Part shown: in pieces, positions 1 to 8,300 of the stretch
Layout of the letters: every line of letters begins with the position of its first letter
How positions within the stretch are numbered: position 1 is the first letter of the stretch
NCBI GenBank assembly: GCA_937892105.1
Contig: CALAUZ010000050.1
Location: 1-19,899 of the forward strand
DNA from: an uncultured Fretibacterium sp.
GTDB taxonomy: Bacteria; Synergistota; Synergistia; Synergistales; Aminobacteriaceae
Direction: 5' to 3'
DNA: 19,899 bases
The notes under the pieces: generated by a model
What the model saw: only the letters and a program-made list of their open reading frames with translations
What the model was told of the DNA's origin: nothing
Databases searched by the model: none
Made by a program: the position numbers and the translations under genes

Positions 1-383
1 GCTCTGTTCACTGTTTCATCACCTGAGTAGAGGTGATAATTTTCGAACTTTAATTCCTTGATTTTTTGCCATAAATCTGATAGTAAATTTCTGTTGTCTA
101 AAAAAGTAAGCTGTTCGATTTTCTCAGGAAAATGGCATATAGTGAAATTATTAGTTCCATTCAAAAACTCTGTTAGAGATGTTTCTCGAACAATACCGTT
201 AAAGTCATTAGGACTGTTTTCACCGGTATAATGAACGACATGCTGATTATTTTTCACAAAAATTCCATAGTGGTCATATAATCCGCGATTTACTTTTATT
301 ACATCACCGTTTTCAGCACATTGAATGGTTTTCTCAAGTGCTTGTATATCTTGCTCGTTTATATTAGGTATGCGATTTTTCAT
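1..383 (-). CDS. LRAT (NC)-domain protein, 3' end cut by window edge
   Basis: An open frame runs from an ATG at 383 off the left edge, giving about 127 residues. Residues 26-53 read GDVIKVNRGLYDHYGIFVKN followed by HVVHY. This matches the start of LRAT/NC-type domains, papain-like folds related to NlpC/P60 that act as acyltransferases or hydrolases. The conserved His would be H38 in DHYG. The catalytic Cys motif (NCEH type) would lie beyond the window. It is the last visible gene of the long minus-strand operon, after the HTH gene. Its own ribosome binding site is poor because AGAAGGA abuts the ATG. A 19-codon ORF with a much better site sits just upstream, so expression may depend on coupling, or a frameshift may have altered the 5' end. 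The domain call is fairly firm; its role here (effector or immunity accessory) is unknown. Confidence 0.7.
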   Translation of the reverse strand, partial: MKNRIPNINEQDIQALEKTIQCAENGDVIKVNRGLYDHYGIFVKNNQHVVHYTGENSPNDFNGIVRETSLTEFLNGTNNFTICHFPEKIEQLTFLDNRNLLSDLWQKIKELKFENYHLYSGDETVNR

Positions 384-388
384 TCCTT

Positions 389-448
389 CTATTGCTGAAA
401 TAAATTGCCAGTACCTGCAATAAAGATTGGAATCAAAGGCACTGGCAT
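389..448 (-). other. 19-codon ORF with strong RBS ahead of the LRAT gene
   Basis: The ATG at 448 lies 6 bases after GAGGAG, a better ribosome binding site than the one of the LRAT gene. It encodes MPVPLIPIFIAGTGNLFQQ and stops 5 bases before the LRAT ATG, in another frame. It may be a translated leader that feeds ribosomes into the LRAT gene, or the remnant of that gene's original 5' end after a frameshift. Coding status is uncertain. Confidence 0.25.
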
Positions 449-451
449 TTT

Positions 452-709
452 TTACTCCTCTTTACTTGAAAGTGTCCGTAATACGAAATCTCCAGTATGT
501 ATGAGGTGGTAAGCGTGAAAATATCTGCTATAAGTTATTTTTACGTTAAACGCCTTTCTCAAAAATTGAAGATCTCTGCCGAGAGCACGAGCCGACGGAT
601 ACTTTACCTTTTCTAACAGTTCTTCTAAGGTAATGTATGAATCATTGCTTAGTACTGTTAAAAGAGAGTTTAATCTTTTAATGCGCATTGAAGATAATGA
701 TTGTGGCAT
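452..709 (-). CDS. Small orphan HTH (DeoR/HTH_11-like) protein
   Basis: An 85-residue protein resembling the N-terminal winged-helix segment of WYL/DeoR-type regulators. A helical stretch (RIKRLNSLLTVLSNDSYITLEELL in outline, residues 9-32) is followed by SARALGRDLQFLRKAF (39-54), a likely recognition helix, and a short beta wing (VKITYSRYFHAYHLI). The usual WYL or ligand domain is missing, so it is either a mini-regulator or a piece of one. AAGGA lies 9 bases before the ATG, and the start is 5 bp after the SUKH stop, so it is translated with the immunity gene. It may control the toxin cassette, but no binding site was identified. Function is inferred from fold resemblance only. Confidence 0.6.
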   Translation of the reverse strand: MPQSLSSMRIKRLNSLLTVLSNDSYITLEELLEKVKYPSARALGRDLQFLRKAFNVKITYSRYFHAYHLIHTGDFVLRTLSSKEE

Positions 710-714
710 ATGAT

Positions 715-1107
715 TTATCCTTCTTTAAGATAGTCAGCCAGACTGTTAAATTTTTTTTCTGGCTTTGAGTTAGGCGCAATACTGAAAATTTCCCCTTCGT
801 TATTTTGTAACATTAAGATTCCTTCAATCCCGGTATTTTCGATAACGTACATATCATTGGGAATATATTTATTCAAATTTCTTTCTGATATTGTAACGTT
901 TACGACATTTAGACGGGGAGCGGAAACTACGCCTGTAAGTTCGATACCGTTTGCAGAGATTGCGCCGAATTTTCTTGTATAACTTCGATACTCATCAGCA
1001 AAATGAAGTCCTAAAGTTTTTTCAGCGTTATCAATATCTTGTTCGCTCAATGGAGGCAAAGAGCGAAGGTTTTGCAAACTTTCAATAACTTTTATGATTG
1101 AACACAT
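715..1107 (-). CDS. SMI1/KNR4 (SUKH) family immunity protein
   Basis: A 130-residue protein with SUKH-1 hallmarks: PLSEQDIDNAEKTLGLHFADEY (19-40), the family's 'I..AE..LG..LP.EY..F' opening; then GxxxxNGIELTGV, a central YVIENTGIEGILML strand pair, and a closing FNSLADYLKEG. SUKH proteins are the commonest immunity proteins in bacterial polymorphic toxin loci and bind cognate nuclease toxins in the cytoplasm. It begins by a TAATG overlap with the stop of the LHH nuclease gene, the usual toxin-then-immunity order. No strong separate ribosome binding site is visible, so coupling to the toxin is likely. Length is typical of the family. The specific partner is inferred from position. Confidence 0.87.
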   Translation of the reverse strand: MCSIIKVIESLQNLRSLPPLSEQDIDNAEKTLGLHFADEYRSYTRKFGAISANGIELTGVVSAPRLNVVNVTISERNLNKYIPNDMYVIENTGIEGILMLQNNEGEIFSIAPNSKPEKKFNSLADYLKEG

Positions 1108-1709
1108 TAAACTTCAACTCCTATTCTGTTTTGCCAGTGTGCCTGACGTTCTTTCTGAAAAACATTTCTGTCAATTTCAGATTCTTTAGTCTTGTCGTGC
1201 AAAATTGTATCATTGCCTTTGCCTCTGTGTTCCGAGCGTGTTAATTCAGCTAACGGAGAATCGGGTTTTTGTCCTACGTGGTGCAGTTCGATTATTTCTC
1301 CATTTGAAGCTAATGGCGGGTTACCATTTTGAACCCGCTCGCGATTGCTCAGACCAAATTCGTCTTTTTGTTCCCAGTTGATGTCATTTTTTAGTAATGC
1401 AGGTCTGTCATTGACAATTCCTTCTTTTAGACCGGCATTTTTGTAAAGCTCTAATTCTCTTGGTGAAGAAATATGCTTGTTAATTTCTTGCGAAAAGGTA
1501 GATTCTATCTCAACTGGTTTATCAAGTTCGGTAATGTAATTTCCGTTTTCTCGCAAACTCGTAGTGTTAGACGGAATATCTTTTGCAACAGGTTTATCGA
1601 GACTGTCAATTTTTTCTTTAGTCCATGCTACAGTTTTCTCGATACCTTTTTTTGCAACTTCAGAAAATATTTCCTGAGTTTTTGGGTGGCTTAATATTTT
1701 TTCAAACAT
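1107..1709 (-). CDS. LHH-type HNH/EndoVII nuclease toxin
   Basis: A 200-residue protein. Its C-terminal third carries the LHH signature: ELHHVGQKPDSPLAEL (141-156), then SEHRGKGND with H161, LHDKTKESEIDR and a terminal ERQAHW helix. LHH is a treble-clef HNH/EndoVII nuclease class found as the toxic tip of polymorphic toxins; H143/H144 and H161 are the likely metal and catalytic residues. The N-terminal ~35 residues form predicted amphipathic helices, and the middle is linker-like. No RHS, LXG, PAAR or signal peptide is present, so the protein is far shorter than a normal delivered toxin. The start overlaps the HerA ATPase stop as TAATG, with AAAGGAG 13 bases upstream, and the stop overlaps the SUKH start the same way. 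It may be a cargo of the upstream ATPase system, an intracellular abortive-infection effector, or an orphan toxin cassette. Confidence 0.85.
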   Translation of the reverse strand: MFEKILSHPKTQEIFSEVAKKGIEKTVAWTKEKIDSLDKPVAKDIPSNTTSLRENGNYITELDKPVEIESTFSQEINKHISSPRELELYKNAGLKEGIVNDRPALLKNDINWEQKDEFGLSNRERVQNGNPPLASNGEIIELHHVGQKPDSPLAELTRSEHRGKGNDTILHDKTKESEIDRNVFQKERQAHWQNRIGVEV

Positions 1710-4700
1710 TATTTGATCTCAGCTCCTTTCGTAATGCACTCACGCCACTCTGCATATAATTTTAGCCGTTCATTGTCCGTTTTTGAGTATTGCTTCATGA
1801 GACACTGACAAGCAGCTATTTTCATTGTGAAAGATAAATCGGGAATATACCTTTCAACCTCATGAAATAGTAATGACTGCGCTTCGGGAGCGGAAGTATC
1901 CAACGTTATTATTTTTTCAAGGCGATCTCTGCCGCAAAGTAAGTCCGTGATGATTTGTGAGAGTTCGGAAAATTTATCTTCTTCCCATAACGACAGTTCG
2001 CCGCCTTTTTTGTACTCCTGAACACATCGTGCTATTACAAGTTTTATGTTTGCTTTTGCAGGAAGTTTTTTCAAGTCGCGCTCAATAATTTCTATATTGG
2101 GTTCGACTTCATCCGACGTTCTCTTTTTCAGCAATAACTTGATAAGCTCGTTTTTCAAGAGGCGTTCATTGAATTGTTCTCTTGTGTCGGGAGTGTATTC
2201 GTACTTTTTACTCTCCGTCTCAAATTTCTTTACTTTACAGAGAACAGGAGCCAACCAGTCGTTTTGATAGACCGCCGCAACGCCTCCCGGAAGTTTTGCA
2301 ATTTCGTCAATCTGTTCATCAGTAAGTGAAGCGGATTTCCCGACCATTTTTCTGTCGGCTTCATCTGGAAGGCGCATAATAATTTTTGTGTTCGTGTTCC
2401 TGATTGCTGAAACGTCTAATGCGTTAGGAGACTGATCCGCAATAATAAATCCCTCTCCCCACGTTCTCATTTCAGCGATGGAATTTGACAACATCTCAAC
2501 AGATTTCCCTGCGATATTAGCTCCTTCGATATTCTGCTCTGTGCTTGTGCGTTTAATGAGGTGATGAGCTTCTTCGAGAACTGTAACATGTTGTAAGGCA
2601 AGGTTCATATTTTCACTGTTTGTACTTCTATGTTCGTGTAACCGAATGAGAAGCATACCCATGATGAGCGATTTTGTTTCCATAGACCCTATACGGCTCA
2701 GGTCGATTATAACGTTGCGATCGAATAGGGTTGCATTATCTATTTCATCTGCACAGAAAATCTGACCGTTGATTCCGTTTGTGAGAGAACTTATACGTGT
2801 GCTTAAAGCCCCAATATAATCTCCTTTTGTGTCAAGAGAGTATGCCGAAATTGAAATTACTTCGCTCAGTTCAGATAGTAAGTCCGAGAATGTCGGGAAT
2901 ATCTCTTCGGTGAAACGGTTTTGTGATGTTGCTAAATCCCATCCGCAATTTTCATATGCGTTACTCATTGCAGATTTCAAGACTGCGGGCATAGCGGCAT
3001 ACATAGGCCAGCAGACATTGAAAACATCGAGTAGCCTGTCAATATGTTCAAGAACGTGTACTCCATGAGCAAATTTGAACGGGTTTATCCGCAACAATTT
3101 ACTGTAATTTGGGTTTGTTCCAAGCACTAAAACATCACTGCGGTTGCCGAAAATATTTTTGTATTCGCCTTTTGCTGGTTCAATTACCATGAATTTTATT
3201 CCAGAGTTATTAAGCTGTTCGATTATTCCATAAATCGTATTGCTTTTTCCTGCACCAGTAGAACCAGTAATGAAAGTGTGCATTGTAAGGCTGTCTCTAT
3301 CAAGATTTATACAACCAGATATTTCGCTTCCCATGTTGAAAGCGTTACCGATTGCAACCGTGTGTTCTGGAATTTTATTATCGTAACGAACAATCTCAGG
3401 AGCGAAACTTGCATGTTCGATAACTGGAAGACCGCGAACAGAATGGCGGGGAAGTCCCATGTGTAAAGCTAGTTCATTACCGCTCACGAAAGATGACGGG
3501 GTTACAGGGATATCGCCTTTCGAGCTTGGGTAGATGAAAACAGGATGGGTGAAGTTTGTTACGTATTTTGCAACCTGCGGAGTTTGAGATTTTACATGAC
3601 TGTCTCTGCTGCTAATACTCCAAGAATTTATTGCACTTGTCTCAACGCCTGAATTTTCACCGCTCATTAAGGCTTTATATGATGAAGCCGCTATTTCAGC
3701 AGTATAAACACTATCTGACATGAAATAAGCCGCACATTCCCACATTCCGAGACTTTCAAATTCTCTGATCCGTTTTAGCTGTGTATCTATTTTTTCGAGG
3801 ATACCGCTGATATTTTTGTCGTTTTGCGTAAACGTTATCGTTTGTGAAGTTCCGCTTTGATTCCCGGTTGTGTGTGTTTGTCCGTCGCTTGTGCTTTTAT
3901 TCGCGCCGTAGGTATTGCTCGTGCTTTCTGAAGAACTGTTGCTTTCAGAACTTGATGAACTTGTCCCGCTTGTATATGCTGGCATTAAGGGAGCAAGAAT
4001 TACCGTCAAAGCCCCAATCGCACCCATAAATGATTTTGACGATTTTGATTCATTCTTTCCCTCAGTTGCTGAAAAACTGTGTCCTGTTGTGTTCGTTGTG
4101 CTTCTTGCTTCATTAGTCCCTTGCGTATCAGTGTGTGATATTGCTTCAGAAAAAGTTACTGAACTGTTTGAAGCGTTGCTAATCTGTCTTGAGGCAAATG
4201 TCGAGAGCTGAGTGTAAATCGACTCATAATCCTTGCGTAATTTTGTAATCTGTTCTCGCGATGTATTGTTTGCAAGAATTACAGCCGTGTATTTTTCACC
4301 CTGCATTGACAGTGCAAATTTTTCGAGACCCTGAACAAAAGCATCATTGATTCTATTGTCGCTATTTCTGCTGTTTGCAACGCATGATACGGAGCAAATA
4401 CCATCAGCTTCAATGCTCGAAATCAATTTATGGACATCAGGATTAAGATAATCATCGCCAATCTTTATTCCCGGAAATTGTCCCTGAACTGCCCTTTTTA
4501 GGGTATCTTTGATTGAAGTCGTAGTGTGTTTTTCATCGTTAGAGCGTATTCCCATGTAAAATGACGTGCTTTGTCCGTCGCTTTTTATTATTAAGAACAC
4601 TGCACACTTTATTGACGATAGCGCGTTAAAGGCTGTAGCGAATTTATGAGAAGCGAATTCGTTTTTCTCATAAGCCATTTCAGTAATCTTGAAAAGCCTC

Positions 4701-4891
4701 AAATTACTGTTCAAATCGTTTTCTGCTTCTTTATCATTCAGCGGGAAAGGCACAACGTCAAATTGACTGAGCTGGGTTATATAATTTTTTGAGACAATAT
4801 CATCCACCATAGAAAGGGCGGAGTTTAATTTCTCAAGAAAATTCTTCTGCTGTTCGTCAGAGATTGCCATTGGGAAATTCTTATCACTCAT
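1709..4891 (-). CDS. HerA/FtsK-like (DUF87) ATPase with Ser/Thr-rich membrane insert
   Basis: A 1060-residue protein. The N-terminal ~230 residues are an unrecognised alpha/beta region. Residues 236-355 are very rich in Ser, Thr, Asn and Gly, split by one hydrophobic segment (about 289-306, GAIGALTVILAPLMPAY) that could enter the membrane. The C-terminal half is a HerA/VirB4-like motor: Walker A GSTGAGKS (543-550), EPAKGEY after the next strand, Walker B VTVLEEAHH (770-778), the ADQSPNALD sensor region (818-826) and KIIMRL (836-841). Such motors form hexamers that pump DNA or protein. AAAGGAG precedes the ATG, and the gene starts 13 bp after the tail-anchored gene. TAATG coupling to the LHH toxin suggests the two act together, for example as exporter and cargo or as motor and nuclease. 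It is unlikely to be the transfer VirB4 because it sits in a different operon from the Trb genes. Confidence 0.85.
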   Translation of the reverse strand: MSDKNFPMAISDEQQKNFLEKLNSALSMVDDIVSKNYITQLSQFDVVPFPLNDKEAENDLNSNLRLFKITEMAYEKNEFASHKFATAFNALSSIKCAVFLIIKSDGQSTSFYMGIRSNDEKHTTTSIKDTLKRAVQGQFPGIKIGDDYLNPDVHKLISSIEADGICSVSCVANSRNSDNRINDAFVQGLEKFALSMQGEKYTAVILANNTSREQITKLRKDYESIYTQLSTFASRQISNASNSSVTFSEAISHTDTQGTNEARSTTNTTGHSFSATEGKNESKSSKSFMGAIGALTVILAPLMPAYTSGTSSSSSESNSSSESTSNTYGANKSTSDGQTHTTGNQSGTSQTITFTQNDKNISGILEKIDTQLKRIREFESLGMWECAAYFMSDSVYTAEIAASSYKALMSGENSGVETSAINSWSISSRDSHVKSQTPQVAKYVTNFTHPVFIYPSSKGDIPVTPSSFVSGNELALHMGLPRHSVRGLPVIEHASFAPEIVRYDNKIPEHTVAIGNAFNMGSEISGCINLDRDSLTMHTFITGSTGAGKSNTIYGIIEQLNNSGIKFMVIEPAKGEYKNIFGNRSDVLVLGTNPNYSKLLRINPFKFAHGVHVLEHIDRLLDVFNVCWPMYAAMPAVLKSAMSNAYENCGWDLATSQNRFTEEIFPTFSDLLSELSEVISISAYSLDTKGDYIGALSTRISSLTNGINGQIFCADEIDNATLFDRNVIIDLSRIGSMETKSLIMGMLLIRLHEHRSTNSENMNLALQHVTVLEEAHHLIKRTSTEQNIEGANIAGKSVEMLSNSIAEMRTWGEGFIIADQSPNALDVSAIRNTNTKIIMRLPDEADRKMVGKSASLTDEQIDEIAKLPGGVAAVYQNDWLAPVLCKVKKFETESKKYEYTPDTREQFNERLLKNELIKLLLKKRTSDEVEPNIEIIERDLKKLPAKANIKLVIARCVQEYKKGGELSLWEEDKFSELSQIITDLLCGRDRLEKIITLDTSAPEAQSLLFHEVERYIPDLSFTMKIAACQCLMKQYSKTDNERLKLYAEWRECITKGAEIK

Positions 4892-4904
4892 AATGATGAC
4901 TCCT

Positions 4905-5351
4905 TTATAAAAGCCAGATGAATACCAAAATTACGATTACCGCCGCAATAAGAAGCACAGTCGCACAACCGCTATTGTTTCCATGAGCGCGATTATCATC
5001 GTAATGCTGTTCTTCTCTGTTGCGTTGCTTCATATTCTGAATCTCGTCGGCATAAATGAAGCTACATACTGTTTTAAGATGATTGAGTCGTTCGCGCGAG
5101 AAATTTGACATCAGATCGACAAGTTGATTGTTCATGTAAGTTTTATTCCAGTCCGATTTATTCAGACTGAAATTTTCGCCGTCGTGCCTATCGTAGAGGG
5201 TTCTTGTACCAAGACCTTTTTCAGCTTCACGGCTCATTTCCTCAAATTCTGCAAATGAAGGGTCGCGGATCAAACTGTCTTTCATCATGATACGGACTCT
5301 TCTGACGTTTTTATCACGTACTGCATTTGTGAAATCTGTTGTTACGGGCAT
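4905..5351 (-). CDS. Small C-terminally tail-anchored membrane protein
   Basis: A 148-residue protein of unknown family. The soluble part (1-128) is charged and mostly helical, with a distinctive opening FTNAVRDKNVRRVRIMMKDS and DPSFAEFEEM. The last 20 residues (CATVLLIAAVIVILVFIWLL) form one transmembrane helix that ends at the C-terminus, so the protein should be anchored in the membrane with its body in the cytoplasm. It has a near-ideal AAGGAGGT site 8 bases before the ATG, the strongest in the operon, suggesting high expression. It lies between the large dynamin (15 bp) and the HerA ATPase (13 bp) and could be the membrane receptor linking them. Nothing catalytic is seen. Confidence 0.75.
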   Translation of the reverse strand: MPVTTDFTNAVRDKNVRRVRIMMKDSLIRDPSFAEFEEMSREAEKGLGTRTLYDRHDGENFSLNKSDWNKTYMNNQLVDLMSNFSRERLNHLKTVCSFIYADEIQNMKQRNREEQHYDDNRAHGNNSGCATVLLIAAVIVILVFIWLL

Positions 5352-5365
5352 GATTAAACCTCCTT

Positions 5366-8300
5366 CTAAATTTCCAGAATAGCGTCAACACGTTTGCGGA
5401 TTTCCTCTAGCCAGCGAAGTCTGTCTTCTGATTCTCTAATTGCCTGTTCGGTATCCGACTGGTCTTTTGAATATGCTGACAACTCATTCAGCTTTTTTTG
5501 TAAGGCTTCATCGAGTTCTTTGAATTTTTTCTCGAAAGCATCGTTGACAACTTTGGCTTGTTGAACAGCATAATTCTTGGCAGCTTCAATATTAACTTCA
5601 AAGCCGTCCTCCAATCTTGAAAAGAATTTTTGTGCAAGCACTTCCCCCATTACGTATTCGACATCCTTGTAATCATTAACCCACCAGCCGCTATCGTCAA
5701 ACCAAGTAAAAGGATTCCACCAGTGCTTATCTTCATTTTCCTTCCAATGTCTACCAGTTTGAACACGTTCTTTTTCTGTAAAATCACGAATGAGCTCTTC
5801 AAAATCGTAAAAGTCAAGAGTTCCCTCCATGATTTCAAGCGGACTCAATTCAATATCACCAACTTTTAAATCTTCTATCAGATTAGCAAGTTTTTGTTTG
5901 TATGCTTCAAGGTAAGCCCGCGCAGTTTTCTGGACATGTTCAGAGATACCTTTTTCAAGTTTGACCACGAATTTAGCTTGTAGCGTTTCCGCAAATCTTG
6001 CAAGTCCATCACAGAAACTTTCAGCTTGCGTCTTTTCGACTTTTACTCTGGAAAGTTCAAGCCTATTTGTAATCTCATCCTGAATTTCCCTTCTAATGGA
6101 TTTGCTCATCGCTTCTGTGTCTTGCGTGTAATCAATTCTTGATACTTCCTCCTGAAATTTCCTAGCCTCTCTGCCATCATGAAGTTTTTTGTTTATAACG
6201 TCGATTTTTTTCTGGATTTCCTGAGAGCGTTCCTGACCTGATACAATTTCCTTCTTGAGCTTTTCGAGGGCCTCTGTGCTTTCAAGTTTCTTCCTGAAAG
6301 TATTGACGATATTCTTAATCTTGGCTGTCCTTGCGTATTTTTCAACGTAAATTCTGATAGCCGCTTCAATCGGAATAATGCCGGTATGCACGAGAGCTTC
6401 AGTTTTTGAATCCTTTTCGCTCCTTGCTCTTTCTAATGTCCCGTCAATTTCTCTTTGAAGGCTTGGAGTCATTGTGGCGTATCTTTCAAGGTGTAAGCCT
6501 GAATTGCGGTTTAATTTGCGAATCTTTCCAACAGCCTCATAAGTATCATCATCAGCACTGTCAGGGTCAAAACTTTTCAAATCTACTCCGCTGAGGATTG
6601 TCCTTATATTGAGCGCAGTTAAAGCCGAAGCCGGGAAAATATTCGGATCATGAATGCCGTGTTTCTCAAGGTAATCCCGAACTTTTTTGAGTGTACTTTC
6701 AACGTTGTCTTCACCCATTCTGAAATCGGCCAGCTTATTAACAACGAAGATGAAGCGGTCTTTTGACTGTTTCCCTCCAACGCTCATACTTGCGGCTACG
6801 TCAGAAAGCAATGCGTTATCATCGTTCACGGCAAATTGTGAGGCGTTCAGAATGTAAAGAACGAGAGTTTTTGAGGACTGATCAATCATTCTGTAGGTTG
6901 CCGCTTTGTGCCCTTCATCACGTGAATTATTAGGGCCGGGCGTATCAACCAATACAAGCGAAATATCCTTTGAAGATACAAAAGGAATTTTTCCCTCAAC
7001 GTCAATTTCAAATACTTCTTTATTCTCATTGAGCCTCTGCATGACTTCATACGTTAATGTCGGTACTTCTTCAATGATATTGCCATTTTTGTCATAAGCG
7101 ACAGCTCTGAAATCTTCGAGATCGCAGTTTTTAATTTTAGTAATGATTGCGGTACAAGCCTCCTGCTTTGAGGGCATGAGTTTACGAGCCAAAAGAGCGT
7201 TAATCAGGGTAGATTTTCCTGCGCTCATTGTTGCGATGACATTCACAGGGAAGTTATCACTGCTTGCACTCTCGAAGGAACTAATTAAATCGGGCTGTCG
7301 CAGTTCGTCAAACGGGCCTTTTTGAATATCCTCAAATATTTGCCTGATTACGGGCTCTTTGTCTTCTGTTTCGGTTGCCGGGATATGTTCACAGGTTATA
7401 TTAAACCCGTCCTTTTTAGCATTCTCCGCAATGAACTGTAAATCTTCAAAATCTGGAGTTATGCCGTGAAATACGACGTGATAATCTCTGTCGTTGCATT
7501 CTTCCCTGAGCATGGCGGGCAAATTTTCAATCCATTCCTGTAAGCGTTTTTCTTTTCCTGCTATTTCACGGAAAGGACTATTGTCTTTCACATGCTCATT
7601 GTTAATTTTTACTTCAGTTTCAAGTTTGTACGGATTGTACTTAATGAAAACTTCAATCATGTTTTTATCACCTCTATGATAATCTTTAACGGGTTGTAAG
7701 TTTGGATTTTCTTCGTGATTTTGGGCGGGTAATATTTCTTCTTCAACATGAGCTTTTATTACCGCTTCAATCGAGATAATTCCTGAATGAACAAGAGCTT
7801 CTGTTTTAGCGTCCTTCTCTTTCTTTGCACGCTCCAAAGTTTCTCTTATTTCCCTTTGAAGGCTTGGAGTAAGTGTAGCAAATGTTTCAAGGTGCAATCC
7901 GGCGTTACGGTTGAATTTGCGAATCTTTCCAACAGCCTCATAAGTATCATCATCACTGTCAGGGTCAAAACTTTTCAAATCTACTCCGCTGAGGATTGTC
8001 CTTATATTGAGCGCAGTTAAAGCCGAAGCCGGGAAAATATTCGGATCATGAATGCCGTGTTTCTCAAGGTAATCCCGAACTTTTTTGAGTGTACTTTCAA
8101 CGTTGTCTTCACCCATTCTGAAATCGGCCAGCTTATTAACAACGAAGATGAAGCGGTCTTTTGACTGTTTCCCTCCAACGCTCATACTTGCGGCTACGTC
8201 AGAAAGCAATGCGTTATCATCGTTCACGGCAAATTGTGAGGCGTTCAGAATGTAAAGAACGAGAGTTTTTGAGGACTGATCAATCATTCTGTAGGTTGCC

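Noticed and set aside
3840..4190. Repetitive S/T-coding DNA as a tandem repeat locus
   Set aside because: Composition is biased, but no unit repeats in register; treated as low-complexity protein.
1709..4891. HerA-like ATPase as the VirB4/TrbE of the conjugation system
   Set aside because: It sits in a separate accessory operon with dynamins and a toxin, lacks VirB3/VirB5/VirB6 neighbours and carries the unusual Ser-rich insert.
6906..7097. A 63-residue plus-strand ORF that occurs again, identical, at 8304-8495
   Set aside because: It lies antisense within the duplicated G-domain tract; the repetition reflects that duplication, and it has no ribosome site or family resemblance.
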